Of a stretch of 64,000 nucleotides of DNA, positions 1 through 10,554 are shown piece after piece. This stretch comes from Pseudomonas sessilinigenes (GTDB lineage: Bacteria; Pseudomonadota; Gammaproteobacteria; Pseudomonadales; Pseudomonadaceae), in NCBI RefSeq assembly GCF_003850565.1, contig NZ_CP027706.1:1116001-1180000 (forward strand). The letters are read 5' to 3'. The position numbers and the translations under genes are program-made. The notes under the pieces are model-generated. The model was not told the DNA's origin. It saw only the letters and a program-made list of their open reading frames with translations, and did not search any database. The stretch's first letter is position 1, and the number at the start of each line of letters is the position of its first letter.

Positions 1-1103
1 CCGGGCTTCAAGGTGGTGCTGGCGCTCATCTGCGCCGGCTTGCCTTCGCAGCCGTTGTCCAGCAGCGCCATCATCTGCCGGTAGATGGTTTCCTGGTCCA
101 GGCGGTACAGCGGCGAGAACTCCCAGATCAGGATCTTCGGCGGGTTCTTCTGGAACTCCTCGCTGCCCAGGTATTGCAGCATCGAGCCTTCCAGGCCGCC
201 GCCGGGGAAGGCGACGTTGAGGATGTCGGCACCGATGGCCTCTTCCAGGAAACCGGCGAAGTTGTAGTTCTTGCCGCTGTGGCTGGTGCCCACCAGGGTG
301 ATCTGCGGGTTGCCGGAGTCGCCGAACAGATCGCCATCGCCGGCCTCGCCCTTGGGTTCGGTGGTGAACTGGTCCATGTACTGGATCGCATAGCTGGTGC
401 CGCACAGCTGCCCGGCCATGTTGTGCAGGGTGCCGGTCTTGCCCATGCGCCCGGACTTGTGGGTCTCGAACTCGCGCCGGGGAATGTCGGCGAACGCCGG
501 CAGGTGCTTGACCTTGTCGGCGACGATCCGCGCCGTGCGCTGGGCGCCGTAGGGGGTCCAGTGCTGGTCCCCACGGAAGTAGAAGTCGTGGGCCGGCAGG
601 GTCTCGGGCAATTGCTCGTCGGTCAGCGGCGACAGGTCCGGGACCACGTAGCCCATCTGCGCGAAACGCCCGAGCATGGCCTTGTAGTTGGCCAGGGCCT
701 TGTCGTAGTCGAAGCGGGCTTTTTCCGCCGGGTTGAGCTTGTTGCGGTTCACCAGGCCGCGGGTCGGCTGGTAGACCACCACCAGTTCCACGCCCTTGCT
801 CTTGAAGGCTTCGTGCAACTGCTTGAGGCGGCGATAGCCTTCGGGTGTGGTGTTGAACTCGGTACGCAAATCTTCCTGGGTACGGAACAGCCAGTCGCCC
901 TGGGCCTGTACCAGGGTGGTGAAATTTTGCTGGTAGCGGGTCACGTAGTTCTTCGCATCGTGGGCGGCCGGGCACAGGTTGCAGCACGGCTCGGCCTTGA
1001 ACGACGGCGCGGCGACCTCATCGGCCCGGGCCGTGGCGCTGGCGGCGAGGATGCCCGCGGCGAGGGCCGACAAGCCCAGGAATTTGATCAAGTGTGGGTG
1101 CAT
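1..1103 (-). CDS. algX: Alginate biosynthesis protein AlgX (3' end beyond window)
   Basis: AlgX is a periplasmic SGNH/alginate O-acetyltransferase-like protein with a C-terminal carbohydrate-binding module; it acetylates mannuronate residues and is part of the trans-envelope secretion complex. About 367 codons are visible. After a signal peptide comes a Cys-rich segment (CCNLCP), then family stretches such as VVYQPTRGLVNR, the acyltransferase-type DQHWTPYGA motif and GTSHSGKNYNF, which carries the nucleophile Ser. The stop and the binding-module end lie left of the window. Two in-frame ATGs compete, at 1112 and 1103; a GAGG abuts the first and sits 9 nt before the second, so I choose 1103. 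It follows algG by 11 bp in the alginate operon. The family call is firm; the exact start is less so. Confidence 0.93.
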   Translation of the reverse strand, partial: MHPHLIKFLGLSALAAGILAASATARADEVAAPSFKAEPCCNLCPAAHDAKNYVTRYQQNFTTLVQAQGDWLFRTQEDLRTEFNTTPEGYRRLKQLHEAFKSKGVELVVVYQPTRGLVNRNKLNPAEKARFDYDKALANYKAMLGRFAQMGYVVPDLSPLTDEQLPETLPAHDFYFRGDQHWTPYGAQRTARIVADKVKHLPAFADIPRREFETHKSGRMGKTGTLHNMAGQLCGTSYAIQYMDQFTTEPKGEAGDGDLFGDSGNPQITLVGTSHSGKNYNFAGFLEEAIGADILNVAFPGGGLEGSMLQYLGSEEFQKNPPKILIWEFSPLYRLDQETIYRQMMALLDNGCEGKPAQMSASTTLKP

Positions 1104-1114
1104 GCAAGTCATCC

Positions 1115-2719
1115 TCAATCGCGCATTTCGGTCTGGCGTTCGACGGGGTCGATCAATACGGCTTTGCGCTGGCGTACCAGCAGGTCGAGAATTTCGTCCT
1201 GGCGCTCGCCCAGCACGCCGGAGAAGCTGATGCCGCTGCTCTTGGTCGGTGCCAGCATCGACACCCGGTACAGCTCCACACTCAGGGGCGAGTCGATGGA
1301 CATCGGTCCGCTGCCGTTGGCCGCCAGCTCGCCGCCGACCACGATCAGCGAGACCTGGGCATCGAACGGGTCGAGCTTGATGTCGCGGTCGGTGTTGGTC
1401 AGGTCCTTGATGTGGCCGTAGACCCCGGTCAGGCCGTTGGCCATGGCGATGTTTTCGTACAGGCGGATGTTGACGCTGTTGCGGATGCGGATGCCGTGGC
1501 GGCGGTTGCTGACTACCTTGTTGCCGTAGATCAGGTTGTCGGCACTCTCGTAGAGGGTGATGCCGTCGGTGTGGTTGCGGTAGATCTCGTTGTAGGCGAT
1601 CAGGTTGTTGATGCTGTTACGGTCGATCACCAGCCCCGAGAGGTGGTTGTCGTAGCTGCGGTTGTTGAAGATGAAGCTGTCGTTCACCTCCCGGGAAATG
1701 ATGATGCCGTGCTTCTTCCGGGTGCCGTAGACGGTGTTCTCGGCAATGATCAGACCGTGGGAACGGTCGTGGGGGTCGATGCCGTAGACGATGTTGTCGC
1801 GGTAGGTATTGCCCTTGAGCACGAAGCCTTCGGTCTCGTAGCAATAGAAGCCGTACCACATGTCCGAGAACGCAGAATCGATGATCCAGCCGGTGGGCTC
1901 GGGGCGCTTGAGCACCTTGGCCATGTTCGGCGTGTACTGGGAAATGCTCACCCCGTAGGACTTGGAATTGGCGTAGCCGAAGCTGGCCATCTTGCTGTTG
2001 GCGATGTAGGTCTGGGTGCCGCCCCAGGCCAGCAGGAAGGGGCGAAACTCCTTGGCCGAGCGGAAGGTCGCCGGGCCGTTGTCCTTCTCGCGCCAGCCGG
2101 TGACCTGGGTATCGCGCACGAACAGCTGGCCATCGTTGACCAGGAACGCGCCGGCTTCCTGGGACAGGCGCAGCTCGCGGGTCTGCTGGTCGATCTCCAG
2201 GATGCCGTGGCGCCCGACCACGATCGGCAGGCGGGCCAGGTAGACCCCAGGGGCGGTTTCGCTGATGTACTGCTTGGGCAGCTTGCCTACCAGGTCCTTG
2301 AGGTTGACGTAGCCATCGTCGACGAAGATCGCCTGGGGAATGCCGTGTTGGCGCACCACCCATTCGGCCATCTTGTTGTCGCCGCCGATGAAGTCCTTCA
2401 GGGCGTCTTCCTGCATCATCCGCCGCACGCTGATCTTGCCCGGCTTGCTGCGCACGATCTTCGCCGCCACGGCTTCGGCGGTGTAGCCGGAGAGGTCGGG
2501 CAGGGTCGGCTTGGCCAGGGCCAGCGGTTCGGTGGGGGCGCTGCTGACGGTATAGGTCTTGGCCTGTTGCAGCTCTTTGGCAACGATCGGCGCCTTGGCC
2601 GCCTCGACGTTGCCCAGGGCTGTGCCGCTGGCCAGCAGCAGGGCGCCGGCCAGCAGGCCCAGGGAGCCTTTGTGCAGCGGGGTGTGGGGATGGCGATGCA
2701 TCTGGGGGACTCCGTTCAT
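1115..2719 (-). CDS. algG: Mannuronan C5-epimerase AlgG
   Basis: This periplasmic enzyme converts D-mannuronate to L-guluronate in the nascent polymer, and is also part of the alginate export complex. The 534-aa protein has a signal peptide (about residues 1-36), an alpha/beta N-terminal region, then a right-handed parallel beta-helix of NxIxGNxI-type turns from about residue 220 onward. The catalytic DPHDRSH motif of the family is intact within it. A GAGG six bases before the ATG at 2719 supports this start; a second in-frame Met lies six codons in. It lies 8 bp after algE and 11 bp before algX, so it is translated from the alginate operon mRNA. Confidence 0.96.
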   Translation of the reverse strand: MNGVPQMHRHPHTPLHKGSLGLLAGALLLASGTALGNVEAAKAPIVAKELQQAKTYTVSSAPTEPLALAKPTLPDLSGYTAEAVAAKIVRSKPGKISVRRMMQEDALKDFIGGDNKMAEWVVRQHGIPQAIFVDDGYVNLKDLVGKLPKQYISETAPGVYLARLPIVVGRHGILEIDQQTRELRLSQEAGAFLVNDGQLFVRDTQVTGWREKDNGPATFRSAKEFRPFLLAWGGTQTYIANSKMASFGYANSKSYGVSISQYTPNMAKVLKRPEPTGWIIDSAFSDMWYGFYCYETEGFVLKGNTYRDNIVYGIDPHDRSHGLIIAENTVYGTRKKHGIIISREVNDSFIFNNRSYDNHLSGLVIDRNSINNLIAYNEIYRNHTDGITLYESADNLIYGNKVVSNRRHGIRIRNSVNIRLYENIAMANGLTGVYGHIKDLTNTDRDIKLDPFDAQVSLIVVGGELAANGSGPMSIDSPLSVELYRVSMLAPTKSSGISFSGVLGERQDEILDLLVRQRKAVLIDPVERQTEMRD

Positions 2720-2727
2720 GGCTGGCC

Positions 2728-4263
2728 TCAGAAGCGCCAGATCACGTCGATGAAGGCGCGGTGCATATAGGAGTCGACGTCCTTGCCGTAGGCGTCGCCG
2801 GGCTTGAACACGCCACCGCGAAAACGCACCAGGGCCGCGGGCTCGTCGATCGACTGGCTCAGGGCCGCCGGCAACAGGCCTTGCTTGAAGTACTTGGTGA
2901 CCACCAGGTCCATCTCCTGGCCGAGGTCCTTCTTGCCGTCTTGCAGGGGGAGCGAGGTGCTGCCCAGCAGGGCGCCGGTGGTGTCGTCGTAGTTGTTGTC
3001 CACCGCGTTGATACCGTTGCTGCCCACCGGCTTGTTGCCGTCCACGCGCCAGAACTTGTGGTAGACCAGGCTGGCGTCGTAGTCCTCGCGCAACTGCCAG
3101 GAGCCGAACAGGGTGGCGGTCTGGGTGTTGTTCATTTCGCCCCGGAAGGCTTCGCCGAAGCGGTGCACCCGGGAGCGGGTGCCGGTGTAGTTGGAACGGT
3201 TGCTTTGCAGGCCGTTCTGCTCGTACTCGGCGCTGGCCCGGGCATAGGCCGCGCCCACTTGCCAGTTCGGGTCCAGGCGCAGGCGCACCCCCAGGTCGGT
3301 GGCCCAGCCGTTGAGGTTGTCCCCGCGCTTGGCCTGGGTCGGGCGACTGCCGTCGGCGTTCAGCGGGTTGACCGTGTCGCGGTCGCCGCGCATGCCGGTG
3401 AGGCTGGCCCAGTAGTTGACGGTATTGGTGTTGCGCCAGTTATAGGCGTCGCTGTTGGCTTCCAGGCCGAGCCAGGTCAGGTCGCCGTTCTGCTTCTTGT
3501 CCAGCGGGTCGCTGGCGACTCCGGGCTGGGCATAGTCGAGCTTGCCGTCATCGTGGGTGTGATGGGCGCGAATGCCCACCCATTGGCCGGGCGTCCACTG
3601 GTAGGCGACGTCGGCGTAGGCGTGCAGGCGGTCCTTGTCCTTGGGCGCCAGTTCCTTGAGGTCGGTGCGGTATTCGCTGAAGCGCTCGGCCAGGCCCAGG
3701 TTGGCCCGCAGCAGGGTGGTGTCGAAGGTCCAGTTCAGCGCTTCGATGTTGGTGTCGCGCCATTGGCCGTCGTCGTTGCGCAGGCGCTGGCGGCCGAACT
3801 TCAGTTGCTCGCCGGGGTAGGCGGTGAAGCCGCTGTAGCCGACCCAGAACTCGCGCAGGGCCAGGTAGTTCTTCTTGGCCTTGCGGTCGTCGTTGGCCGA
3901 CTGCTGGCTGGCATCGTCGCTGGATTGTTGCAGGGTGTCGGTCTCGATCACATCGGTGGAGGTCACCGCCTGGCCCATGGCATAGGCGCTCCAGTTGCCG
4001 CTTTCGCCATAGACCCAGGGACGCAGGTCCAGGCCGATGCCGTTGACGTCGCCGCCACGCTGGGTACCCAGGTCGCGGTCGTCCTCGGATTGCGCGGTGA
4101 TCTTCACTTCCAGGCCGAAGTTCTTGGTTTCGCTCAGTGCCGCGAAAGAGGGTGTCGACCAGGCCAGGGCGCAACCCAGGGCAAGCCCCAGCTTCGACAG
4201 GCGCAAGGGGGCCTGGCGGTCGCAGCCTGCGGCAGCGGCTACAAGGTGAGTAGAGCGTTTCAT
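2728..4263 (-). CDS. algE: Alginate outer-membrane porin AlgE
   Basis: AlgE is the 18-stranded beta-barrel through which alginate leaves the cell. The 511-aa protein has a signal peptide of unusual length, about 41 residues ending TPSFA before mature [12 protein letters not shown], which explains why it is longer than the roughly 490-aa relatives. The mature part is rich in alternating aromatic/polar beta strands, Arg-rich loops expected to bind polyuronate, and ends in IWRF with the terminal Phe typical of outer-membrane proteins. Its ATG overlaps the algK stop (ATGA), so translation is probably coupled. Confidence 0.95.
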   Translation of the reverse strand: MKRSTHLVAAAAGCDRQAPLRLSKLGLALGCALAWSTPSFAALSETKNFGLEVKITAQSEDDRDLGTQRGGDVNGIGLDLRPWVYGESGNWSAYAMGQAVTSTDVIETDTLQQSSDDASQQSANDDRKAKKNYLALREFWVGYSGFTAYPGEQLKFGRQRLRNDDGQWRDTNIEALNWTFDTTLLRANLGLAERFSEYRTDLKELAPKDKDRLHAYADVAYQWTPGQWVGIRAHHTHDDGKLDYAQPGVASDPLDKKQNGDLTWLGLEANSDAYNWRNTNTVNYWASLTGMRGDRDTVNPLNADGSRPTQAKRGDNLNGWATDLGVRLRLDPNWQVGAAYARASAEYEQNGLQSNRSNYTGTRSRVHRFGEAFRGEMNNTQTATLFGSWQLREDYDASLVYHKFWRVDGNKPVGSNGINAVDNNYDDTTGALLGSTSLPLQDGKKDLGQEMDLVVTKYFKQGLLPAALSQSIDEPAALVRFRGGVFKPGDAYGKDVDSYMHRAFIDVIWRF

Positions 4264-5654
4264 AGGGATTCCTCGCCGTCTTCTTCCTGCAGGGCCTGCA
4301 GTTGCAGCGTGCTCTGGGCCAGGGTGCCGCGTACGGCCTGTTCCTGTTGCAGCAGGCGCTGGGCTTCGGCGCGTTGGCCGGGGGGCAGTTGTTCATCGAG
4401 TTGCTGGGCCAGTTCGTTGGCCTGGGGGGTGTCCTGGACCTTGGCCAGCTGGCTGAAGACGTAGGCATTGACCGGATCGGGGCGGGTGCCGCGGCCCTGG
4501 GAAAACAGCTGGGCAATGGCGAAGTCGGCGCTGTTCTGGCCGTTGCGGGCAGCGGTCAGCAGATGGTCCAGGGCCTTTTGCGGATACACCTGGCCCAGGT
4601 AGCCACGGCGGTAGATCTGCCCCAGGTAGTAGTCGGCGGCGACCTCGCGGCCCAGGGCTTGCTTGAAGTGTTGCTCGGCCACCTTGGCATCGGCCGGCAC
4701 CCACTTGCCCTCGTAGTAGAGCTTGCCCAGCAGCAGTTCGGCGCGGGGCTGGTCGGCGGCGCGGCCGTTGTCCAGGTACTTGATCATTTGCTCGACGTCG
4801 CCCAGTTCGGGGAAGTCGTAGAGCAGTTGCGCCAGGCTGACCCAGGACGCCGGGTACACCGGGGCCACTTGCTCGAGCAGGGCCTGGGCGGTTTTTTCGT
4901 CGGGCTTGCCGAGGCTGGCGTCGCCCAGGACCCGGGCCACGCTGTCGACCCGCTGGGCGCTGACGGTGCCACGGCCATGGCTGGCTTGCAGTTGCTCGAT
5001 CAGATCGGCTTGCTGCTCGGCCTGGCCGCGCTTCTGGTAGACGGTGGCCAGCTCGACGTAGCAGATATCGGTGCTGTTCAAGGAGGCCTTGCAGATCTTC
5101 TCCACCTCATCCAGGTGCTGGTCGTAGGTGCCCTGGGTGCGATACAGCAGGACCTGGGCCAGCCCGGCCTCGGGGTAGCCGGCGGCGCGCCATTGGCCGA
5201 TCTGCCGCTGGGCGTCGACATTGGGGAAGCTGTGGGGATATTGCAGGTAGAGCATCGCCAGGGGGATCAGGGTGTTGCCTTCGCCGTTGGCGAAGGCCTT
5301 CTTCAACAGGCCCTCGGCTTCGTGCTGTTCGGCGTCGCTGGCCCCGGGCTTGGCCGCCAGCAACCGGCCCAGGCGCGCCTGGGCCCGTGGCGAGGTATCG
5401 GCGGCGGCGCGGTAGGTGGCCTCGGCCTGCTTGATCTGCGCCGGGTCGCGGCTCTCCACCTGGATATCCGCCAGGCCCACTTGCGCCTCGCTATAACCCA
5501 GGTCCGCCAGCTGGCGATAGTTCTGCTGGGCCAGGGCGGTATCGCCGCGCTTGAGGGCTTCGTTGGCCAGGCGCTGGTCCGGCAGGCCGGCGCAACCGGC
5601 CAGGGCCAGGGCAGCCACCAACGGCAACACCGCGAGTTGGGTAGGCGTGTTCAT
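4260..5654 (-). CDS. algK: Alginate export lipoprotein AlgK (TPR/Sel1 scaffold)
   Basis: AlgK is an outer-membrane lipoprotein whose helical repeats localise AlgE and bridge it to periplasmic AlgX and AlgG. The 464-aa protein starts with a lipoprotein signal (LALAGC, acylated Cys at residue 21) and continues as Sel1/TPR-type helix pairs, visible in repeats such as [16 protein letters not shown] and [14 protein letters not shown]. It ends in a Gln/Glu-rich helix. Spacing is 2 bp from alg44 and a 4-bp overlap with algE, consistent with a single polycistronic message. Confidence 0.94.
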   Translation of the reverse strand: MNTPTQLAVLPLVAALALAGCAGLPDQRLANEALKRGDTALAQQNYRQLADLGYSEAQVGLADIQVESRDPAQIKQAEATYRAAADTSPRAQARLGRLLAAKPGASDAEQHEAEGLLKKAFANGEGNTLIPLAMLYLQYPHSFPNVDAQRQIGQWRAAGYPEAGLAQVLLYRTQGTYDQHLDEVEKICKASLNSTDICYVELATVYQKRGQAEQQADLIEQLQASHGRGTVSAQRVDSVARVLGDASLGKPDEKTAQALLEQVAPVYPASWVSLAQLLYDFPELGDVEQMIKYLDNGRAADQPRAELLLGKLYYEGKWVPADAKVAEQHFKQALGREVAADYYLGQIYRRGYLGQVYPQKALDHLLTAARNGQNSADFAIAQLFSQGRGTRPDPVNAYVFSQLAKVQDTPQANELAQQLDEQLPPGQRAEAQRLLQQEQAVRGTLAQSTLQLQALQEEDGEESL

Positions 5655-5656
5655 GG

Positions 5657-6826
5657 TTACAGACCCGCGGCCATGGCTTTGTCGATCAGCCAGTTCATCG
5701 AAGGCCCGCGGTCGCTGCTGACCTCCACCGGGCGGCCGGCGAACTCGCTGCCCAGGGGCGCGTCGGGCTTGATCTGTACGCGGATATCCGAAGACAGGTC
5801 GTTGCCGTTGAGGCTGGTGCTGCTGACGATGGTGCCGGTGCGCACCTGGTCCTCGCCGGCGACCTGCAAATTGACCTTGGTGCCCGGGCGCACGTCGCCG
5901 AACTGGCGGTAGGAGAAGCGCGCCTCGACGGTAGCCAGGCTGCCCCGTGGCACCAGTTGGTAGATCACGTCGCCCTTGCTGGCGTACTGACCGTCGGCCA
6001 CCAGTTGCTGGGCCACGGTGCAGTCACAGGGCGAGGTCAGGGTGCCGGTCATCTGCTTGCCGAACAGCTCCTCGACCTTGGCCGGCTGCAGCTGATTTTC
6101 GTCCAGGTGGCCCTTGAGCACATCCAGCATGCTGGTGCTGAAGCTGGCCAGGGGGGCGCCCTTGGCCACGTTGCCGTTGGCCTGCACCAGGCTTTGCACG
6201 GTGCCGTCGCGCGGCATGGTCACGTTCATTCCCGGCACATTCACCAGGCCAGCCTCGGCGTGGCTGACGAAGTACATGCCATACACCGACTTGAGGATGA
6301 AGCCGAAGGCGGCCAGGCCGACGATGAAGATCCCGGCGCTGAAGGTCACGGCCCGCAGGCGGCCCAGGGGGCTCATGCCGCTGCCGTTGTCCTTGCTCTT
6401 GCGCGCCTTGGTGAAGTTGTCGCGCTGCAGGGTGGCGAGCACGTCGCCCATGCTGACGAGGTCGCCGGCCAGGTGCGAGGTGATCAGGTGGCGCAGGGTG
6501 GCGATGTCCTGGGGTTCCAGGTTCTGGAACTGGCAGCCGACGCGGCCGTTCTGGCGGTCGAAGGAGCGCACTTGCAGCTCCACGTCCATGGCCAGGCCGA
6601 GGTTGTCGATGACGAATTGCAGGCGGCCCTTATGCACGCTGCCCACGGCCAGCATCTGTTGCCCGGCGTTGAAGCTCAGGCCGCCGGCGGAGAGGTCGTG
6701 GATCCGCACCTCCAGGGGCTTGGCCTCGGTGCCGAAGAAGCGCAGCTTGGCCGGGATCCTGACCCGGGCGTGCTGGCGCTGGGCTTCGGATTCATGCACT
6801 ACGTTGACGTTGACGGCGGTGTTCAT
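5657..6826 (-). CDS. alg44: Alginate polymerisation protein Alg44 (PilZ c-di-GMP receptor)
   Basis: Alg44 is an inner-membrane protein that binds cyclic di-GMP and is needed, with Alg8, for mannuronan polymerisation. In this 389-aa copy the PilZ domain (about residues 15-125) keeps the family's nucleotide-binding residues: RQHAR gives Arg17 and Arg21, and DLSAGG gives Asp44 and Ser46. A single transmembrane segment follows (about 165-190, SAGIFIVGLAAFGFILKSV), then a periplasmic membrane-fusion-type domain of beta strands. The c-di-GMP motif is complete, so control should be normal. It lies 35 bp after alg8. Confidence 0.95.
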   Translation of the reverse strand: MNTAVNVNVVHESEAQRQHARVRIPAKLRFFGTEAKPLEVRIHDLSAGGLSFNAGQQMLAVGSVHKGRLQFVIDNLGLAMDVELQVRSFDRQNGRVGCQFQNLEPQDIATLRHLITSHLAGDLVSMGDVLATLQRDNFTKARKSKDNGSGMSPLGRLRAVTFSAGIFIVGLAAFGFILKSVYGMYFVSHAEAGLVNVPGMNVTMPRDGTVQSLVQANGNVAKGAPLASFSTSMLDVLKGHLDENQLQPAKVEELFGKQMTGTLTSPCDCTVAQQLVADGQYASKGDVIYQLVPRGSLATVEARFSYRQFGDVRPGTKVNLQVAGEDQVRTGTIVSSTSLNGNDLSSDIRVQIKPDAPLGSEFAGRPVEVSSDRGPSMNWLIDKAMAAGL

Positions 6827-6861
6827 AGGGTCGATTTCCTAGTTCATTCGGGCAGGGCGGT

Positions 6862-8343
6862 TCAGACCATCAGCAGCAGTACGGCGACGAATACGCTGCC
6901 GGCCGAGAAGGTCATGGTCCGGGACGACCAGGTGTTGAACCAACGTTGAAAACTGGCGAGGTCGCGGGTCAGCTTGGTGTCCTGGCGGGTCCAGGATTGC
7001 TGGTCGAGGCGGAAGAACACGTAGATCTTCACCAGGGCCCCGACGATCTGGTTGTAATAGAGGATCAGCGGATAGGCCGGGCCGATCCGGTGCCCCGAGC
7101 AGGACAGCAGCAGGGTCAGGATCAGCCGGGTGATGCCGATCCACAGCAGGTAGGCGAGGATGAACGCGGTGCCGTACTTGAAGCTGGCGATGATGGCCAC
7201 CGTCAGGCCCAGCAGCGAGGTCCACATCGATACCCGCTGGTCGAACAGCACCACGCTGGTGAACAGGCCCAGGCGCTTGATCCCCAGGCCCAGGGCCCGG
7301 GAGTTCTGCCGCAGGTTGTTGCCGTACCAGCGGAACATCAGCTTGCGGCTGGCCTTGATGAAGCTCTTCTCCGGCGGGTGCTCCACGGTGTTGATCGCCG
7401 CGTCAGGCACGTAGAAGGTGTCGTAGCCCAGGCGCATCAGGCTGAACCAGCTGGACTTGTCGTCGCCGGTGAGGAACTTGAAGCGGCCCAGGCGCCAGTG
7501 TTGCAGGGAGTCGCTCTCGACGTCGGCGATGAAGTCCGGGTCGGTGACCACGGTGGCGCGAAATACCGACATGCGCCCGGTCATGGTCAGCACCCGCTTG
7601 GACAGGGCCATGGAGCACATGTTGATGTGCCGCTGGGCGAAGCGCAGCTTGTGCCACTCGCTCATGATGTAGCCGCCGCGCACTTCGCAGAATTCGTTGG
7701 TGGTCAGGCCGCCGACATTGCCGAACAGCTGGAACCAGGGCACGGTCTTGCGTACCACGCCTTCGGCCAGCACGGTGTCGCCGTCGATCACCGCGACCAC
7801 GGCGCGCTCGTCCGGCAGGTGGCGGGAGATGGCACGGAAGCCAAAGGCCAGGCCGTCGCGCTTGCCAGTGCCGGGAATGCGCACGAAGTCCAGCTTGACC
7901 CGCTCGGGCGGGTTCATCCGCGCCCACAGGCTCTTGATCAGCAGTTCGTCGGACATCTCCACGATCGAGCAGACCACGGTGGTGGGAAAACCGCTGTCGA
8001 TGGCTTCGCGGATCACCGAGCCGTAGACCTGGGCGGTGGTCAGCGCCTCGATGCGAAAGCTGGTGACCATCAGGTACACATGGGACGGGTCGGCCGCCTT
8101 GCCGAGCTTGCGCACTTTGCGCCGCAGGTGCGGGTAGACCACGTAGAGGAACAGCATGCCGCGCACAAAATGCGTGGCGCCCATGGAGTAGCGCCAGATG
8201 CCCACGGCACCGATCAGGAAGATGAAGTCCTTGGACTGCGAGTCGAAGGTCGAGGCGGGCAACAGCAGGGCCATCCCCATCAACAGACTCAGGTAGAACA
8301 GCCAACCGGCGGCCTGGAGCAGGCAGTGTTTTAGCCTGTGCAT
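6862..8343 (-). CDS. alg8: Mannuronan synthase subunit Alg8 (GT2 glycosyltransferase)
   Basis: Alg8 is the membrane glycosyltransferase that polymerises GDP-mannuronate. From the ATG at 8343 ([10 protein letters not shown]) the protein is 493 aa, matching the family. It has N-terminal membrane helices (about 10-65), a cytosolic GT2 domain with VIDGDTV (DxD-type donor site), ESDS and the TGDD acceptor-site motif, and C-terminal membrane helices from about residue 370. The reading frame stays open upstream into algD on a shifted frame; that extension is a shadow and is excluded. A 95-bp spacer with a strong hairpin separates it from algD. Confidence 0.95.
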   Translation of the reverse strand: MHRLKHCLLQAAGWLFYLSLLMGMALLLPASTFDSQSKDFIFLIGAVGIWRYSMGATHFVRGMLFLYVVYPHLRRKVRKLGKAADPSHVYLMVTSFRIEALTTAQVYGSVIREAIDSGFPTTVVCSIVEMSDELLIKSLWARMNPPERVKLDFVRIPGTGKRDGLAFGFRAISRHLPDERAVVAVIDGDTVLAEGVVRKTVPWFQLFGNVGGLTTNEFCEVRGGYIMSEWHKLRFAQRHINMCSMALSKRVLTMTGRMSVFRATVVTDPDFIADVESDSLQHWRLGRFKFLTGDDKSSWFSLMRLGYDTFYVPDAAINTVEHPPEKSFIKASRKLMFRWYGNNLRQNSRALGLGIKRLGLFTSVVLFDQRVSMWTSLLGLTVAIIASFKYGTAFILAYLLWIGITRLILTLLLSCSGHRIGPAYPLILYYNQIVGALVKIYVFFRLDQQSWTRQDTKLTRDLASFQRWFNTWSSRTMTFSAGSVFVAVLLLMV

Positions 8344-8438
8344 AATCAACGTCCTAAAATCAGTTGCAAGCTCCAAGCGGCAAGCTGCAAGCGCGGTGCT
8401 CATACTTGCGGCTTGACGCTCGGAGCTTGCCGCTGCCG
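8344..8438 (-). repeat. AAGC-type inverted repeat in the algD-alg8 spacer
   Basis: The spacer between algD and alg8 holds a perfect 11-bp inverted repeat: AGCGGCAAGCT at 8376-8386 and AGCTTGCCGCT at 8424-8434. Extra CAAGC/GCTTG units lie in the loop. In the mRNA this forms a long stem-loop between the first and second alginate genes. The same AGCGGCAAGC core recurs near 30804-30856 and 33821-33900. Confidence 0.75.
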
Positions 8439-9755
8439 TTACCAGCAAATGCCTTCGGTACGGCCCTGGGTGCAGGTGCCCTTGGACATGAAGCCCACCA
8501 GGTCGATGACCTGCTTGCCGTGGGGGACGTCCTCGACCAGGGCGCGGAACTTCTCGTCGCGGTTGCCCAGGATGATCAGGTCGGAATGGTCGATCACCGC
8601 GTCGAAGTCCGAATTGAGCAGGGACGAGACGTGGGGGATCTTCGATTCGATGTAGTCCTTGTTGGCGCCGTGGACCCTGGCGTACTCGACGTTGCTGTCG
8701 TAGATGCGCAGGTCGAAGCCCTTGCCGATGAGCATTTCCGCCAGCTCCACCAGCGGGCTTTCCCGCAGGTCGTCGGTACCGGCCTTGAAGCTCAGGCCGA
8801 GCAGGGCGACCTTGCGCTTGTCGTGGCTTTCGACGATGTCGAAGGCGTTCTGCACCTGGGATTCGTTGCTGCGCATCAGCGAGTTGAGCAGTGGCGCCTG
8901 TACGTCCAGGGCACCGGCGCGGTAGGTCAGGGCGCGCACGTCCTTGGGCAGGCACGAGCCGCCGAAAGCGAAGCCCGGGCGCATGTAGTACTGGGACAGG
9001 TTGAGGGTCTTGTCCTGGCAGACCACGTTCATCACATCGCGGCCATCGACGCCCACCGCCTTGGCGATGTTGCCGATCTCGTTGGCGAAGGTGACCTTGG
9101 TCGCGTGCCAGACGTTGCAGGTGTACTTGATCATTTCGGCGACCTCGATGTCCTTGCGGATGATCGGCGCGTCGAGTTCTTCGTAGAGCGCTTGCAGCAC
9201 ATCGCCGGAGGCCTGGTCGAGCTGGCCGATGACGGTCATGGGTGGGAAGTCGTAGTCCTTGATCGCGGTACTCTCGCGCAGGAACTCGGGGTTGACCGCG
9301 ACGCCGAAGTCGACGCCGGCCTTCTTGCCCGAGCAGTCCTCGAGGATCGGGATCACCACGTTCTTCACGGTGCCCGGTAGCACCGTGCTGCGTACCACCA
9401 CCGTGTGGCGGGTGGCTTTGTCGCGCAGGACGAGACCGATTTCGCGGCACACCGATTCGATGTAGTCCAGTTCCAGGTCGCCGTTCTTCTTGCTCGGGGT
9501 ACCGACGCAGATCATCGACAGGTCGGTATCGCGGATGGCTTCGGCGAAGTTGGTGGTGCCGCGCAGGCGGGCCGTGCGGATTCCCTGCTCCAGGAGTTCA
9601 CCCAGGCCCGGCTCGACGATCGGTGACTTGCCGGCGTTGATCAGGTCGATCTTGTCTTTGGAGATATCTACGCCAACCACTTCATGGCCCCGGGCGGACA
9701 GGCAACCGGCACAGACTGCACCGACGTAACCCAAACCAAATATGCTGATGCGCAT
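8439..9755 (-). CDS. algD: GDP-mannose 6-dehydrogenase AlgD
   Basis: AlgD oxidises GDP-mannose to GDP-mannuronate in two NAD-dependent steps, the committing reaction of alginate synthesis in the cytoplasm. The 438-aa protein has an N-terminal Rossmann fold (FGLGYVG, Asp30), a central dimerisation helix and a C-terminal UDP/GDP-sugar-binding domain. The catalytic nucleophile Cys268 sits in [13 protein letters not shown] start it at the ATG at 9755 ([10 protein letters not shown]), preceded by AGAGGT seven bases upstream; a longer in-frame start at 9779 lacks a ribosome site. First gene of the alginate operon. Confidence 0.97.
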   Translation of the reverse strand: MRISIFGLGYVGAVCAGCLSARGHEVVGVDISKDKIDLINAGKSPIVEPGLGELLEQGIRTARLRGTTNFAEAIRDTDLSMICVGTPSKKNGDLELDYIESVCREIGLVLRDKATRHTVVVRSTVLPGTVKNVVIPILEDCSGKKAGVDFGVAVNPEFLRESTAIKDYDFPPMTVIGQLDQASGDVLQALYEELDAPIIRKDIEVAEMIKYTCNVWHATKVTFANEIGNIAKAVGVDGRDVMNVVCQDKTLNLSQYYMRPGFAFGGSCLPKDVRALTYRAGALDVQAPLLNSLMRSNESQVQNAFDIVESHDKRKVALLGLSFKAGTDDLRESPLVELAEMLIGKGFDLRIYDSNVEYARVHGANKDYIESKIPHVSSLLNSDFDAVIDHSDLIILGNRDEKFRALVEDVPHGKQVIDLVGFMSKGTCTQGRTEGICW

Positions 9756-9841
9756 CGCATTTACCTCTGTGTTATTCACGCCATTAGATGGCCGGAGTTA
9801 ATGTTTGCCAGCTGTAGTTGTGCACTGGGAAGTACGGCGAA

Positions 9842-9877
9842 ATACGCTGTAGTATCCTGTGCGGGCAGACTAAGTTC
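9842..9877 (-). promoter_or_regulatory. AlgU (sigma-22)-type promoter of algD
   Basis: On the minus strand GAACTT lies at 9872-9877, followed after a 17-bp spacer by TACTA at 9850-9854. The -35 hexamer is the exact AlgU/RpoE consensus and the spacing fits known AlgU promoters; the -10 is only similar (TCTGA/TCCTA in other genes). Transcription would start near 9843, giving an 88-nt leader with a small hairpin (GCCAT-TAG-ATGGC, 9780-9792) just ahead of the Shine-Dalgarno. Confidence 0.7.
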
Positions 9878-10226
9878 CGAGTGACTTAATATTTGCACTC
9901 ATGTTGTGCGCAACTGATCCTTGTTGTTTGGATGTGCCCTTGAATGTTGCCGGCGGCTCCTGCTGCAGGACTCCCGAAAAACCATCCGTGTTCCTGTGGA
10001 TGGCTGGATGTCACGTGGTTCGTGATCTCCAATTGCTTGTTGGGAGGCCTTGAAGGCCAGCTGCTCCTTGGCTTGTTAGGGGATAGTTAGGGGTCTTATC
10101 TCCTGTTGTTATTCGGTTAGTTAAAGTTTTCGTTGCGCCGCTATAAGCGGTTTCATAACTTGCTTAGTTTTTAGGCTGTCCATGTAAGTCATCTCGTACA
10201 ACGTCGTTGAGAATCGTTACCGGTGG

Positions 10227-10236
10227 TATGAACGGT
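10227..10236 (-). promoter_or_regulatory. Candidate AlgR-binding site far upstream of algD
   Basis: The minus strand reads ACCGTTCATA, eight of ten matches to the AlgR core ACCGTTCGTC. It lies about 385-395 bp upstream of the predicted algD start point, close to where the second far-upstream AlgR site lies in P. aeruginosa. Position and match are suggestive; I found no equally good match at the other expected distances. Confidence 0.4.
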
Positions 10237-10527
10237 CTCCGCAGGCATAGTTCCGGTCCGCTCATCCTGTTTTCTGAAATTTCTTTGAATATTGAAAAAG
10301 ATGGCACTGCTCGCAATTTGATAGCACTAAGGGTTTCGCCCTTTAGTTATGGGGAGTTAAAGCGGTGGGATATTTTTGTGCCACTACCGGATAAAAAAAG
10401 TGGTGCCACTACTGAAAAAAATCACTCTTGTCGAGTGAAAGAAAAGTCATGGAATTACATGAAGTTTTTATGGCGTCATTAAAATGACGATTTTTAGCGA
10501 GGAAATGTGCACATGATCACATTCTGG

Positions 10528-10554
10528 CGCGCTCGCCAGGAGCCGGCGAGCGCG
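10528..10554. terminator. Strong GC hairpin after yaaA
   Basis: CGCGCTCGCC (10528-10537) and GGCGAGCGCG (10545-10554) form a perfect 10-bp stem with a 7-nt loop, 15 bp past the yaaA stop. There is no clear T-run, so it may be a weak or factor-assisted terminator, or an insulator ahead of the algD control region. Confidence 0.45.

Noticed and set aside
1094..2770. 558-codon plus-strand frame opposite algG
   Set aside because: Shadow of AlgG in a GC-rich region; no start signal or homology.
8344..9450. Upstream extension of the alg8 frame through algD
   Set aside because: Runs antisense-free but out of frame inside algD; the conserved Alg8 start is at 8343.
10207..10482. 91-codon plus-strand frame in the algD regulatory region
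   Set aside because: No ribosome site, atypical codons, no family resemblance, and it overlaps the expected control region.
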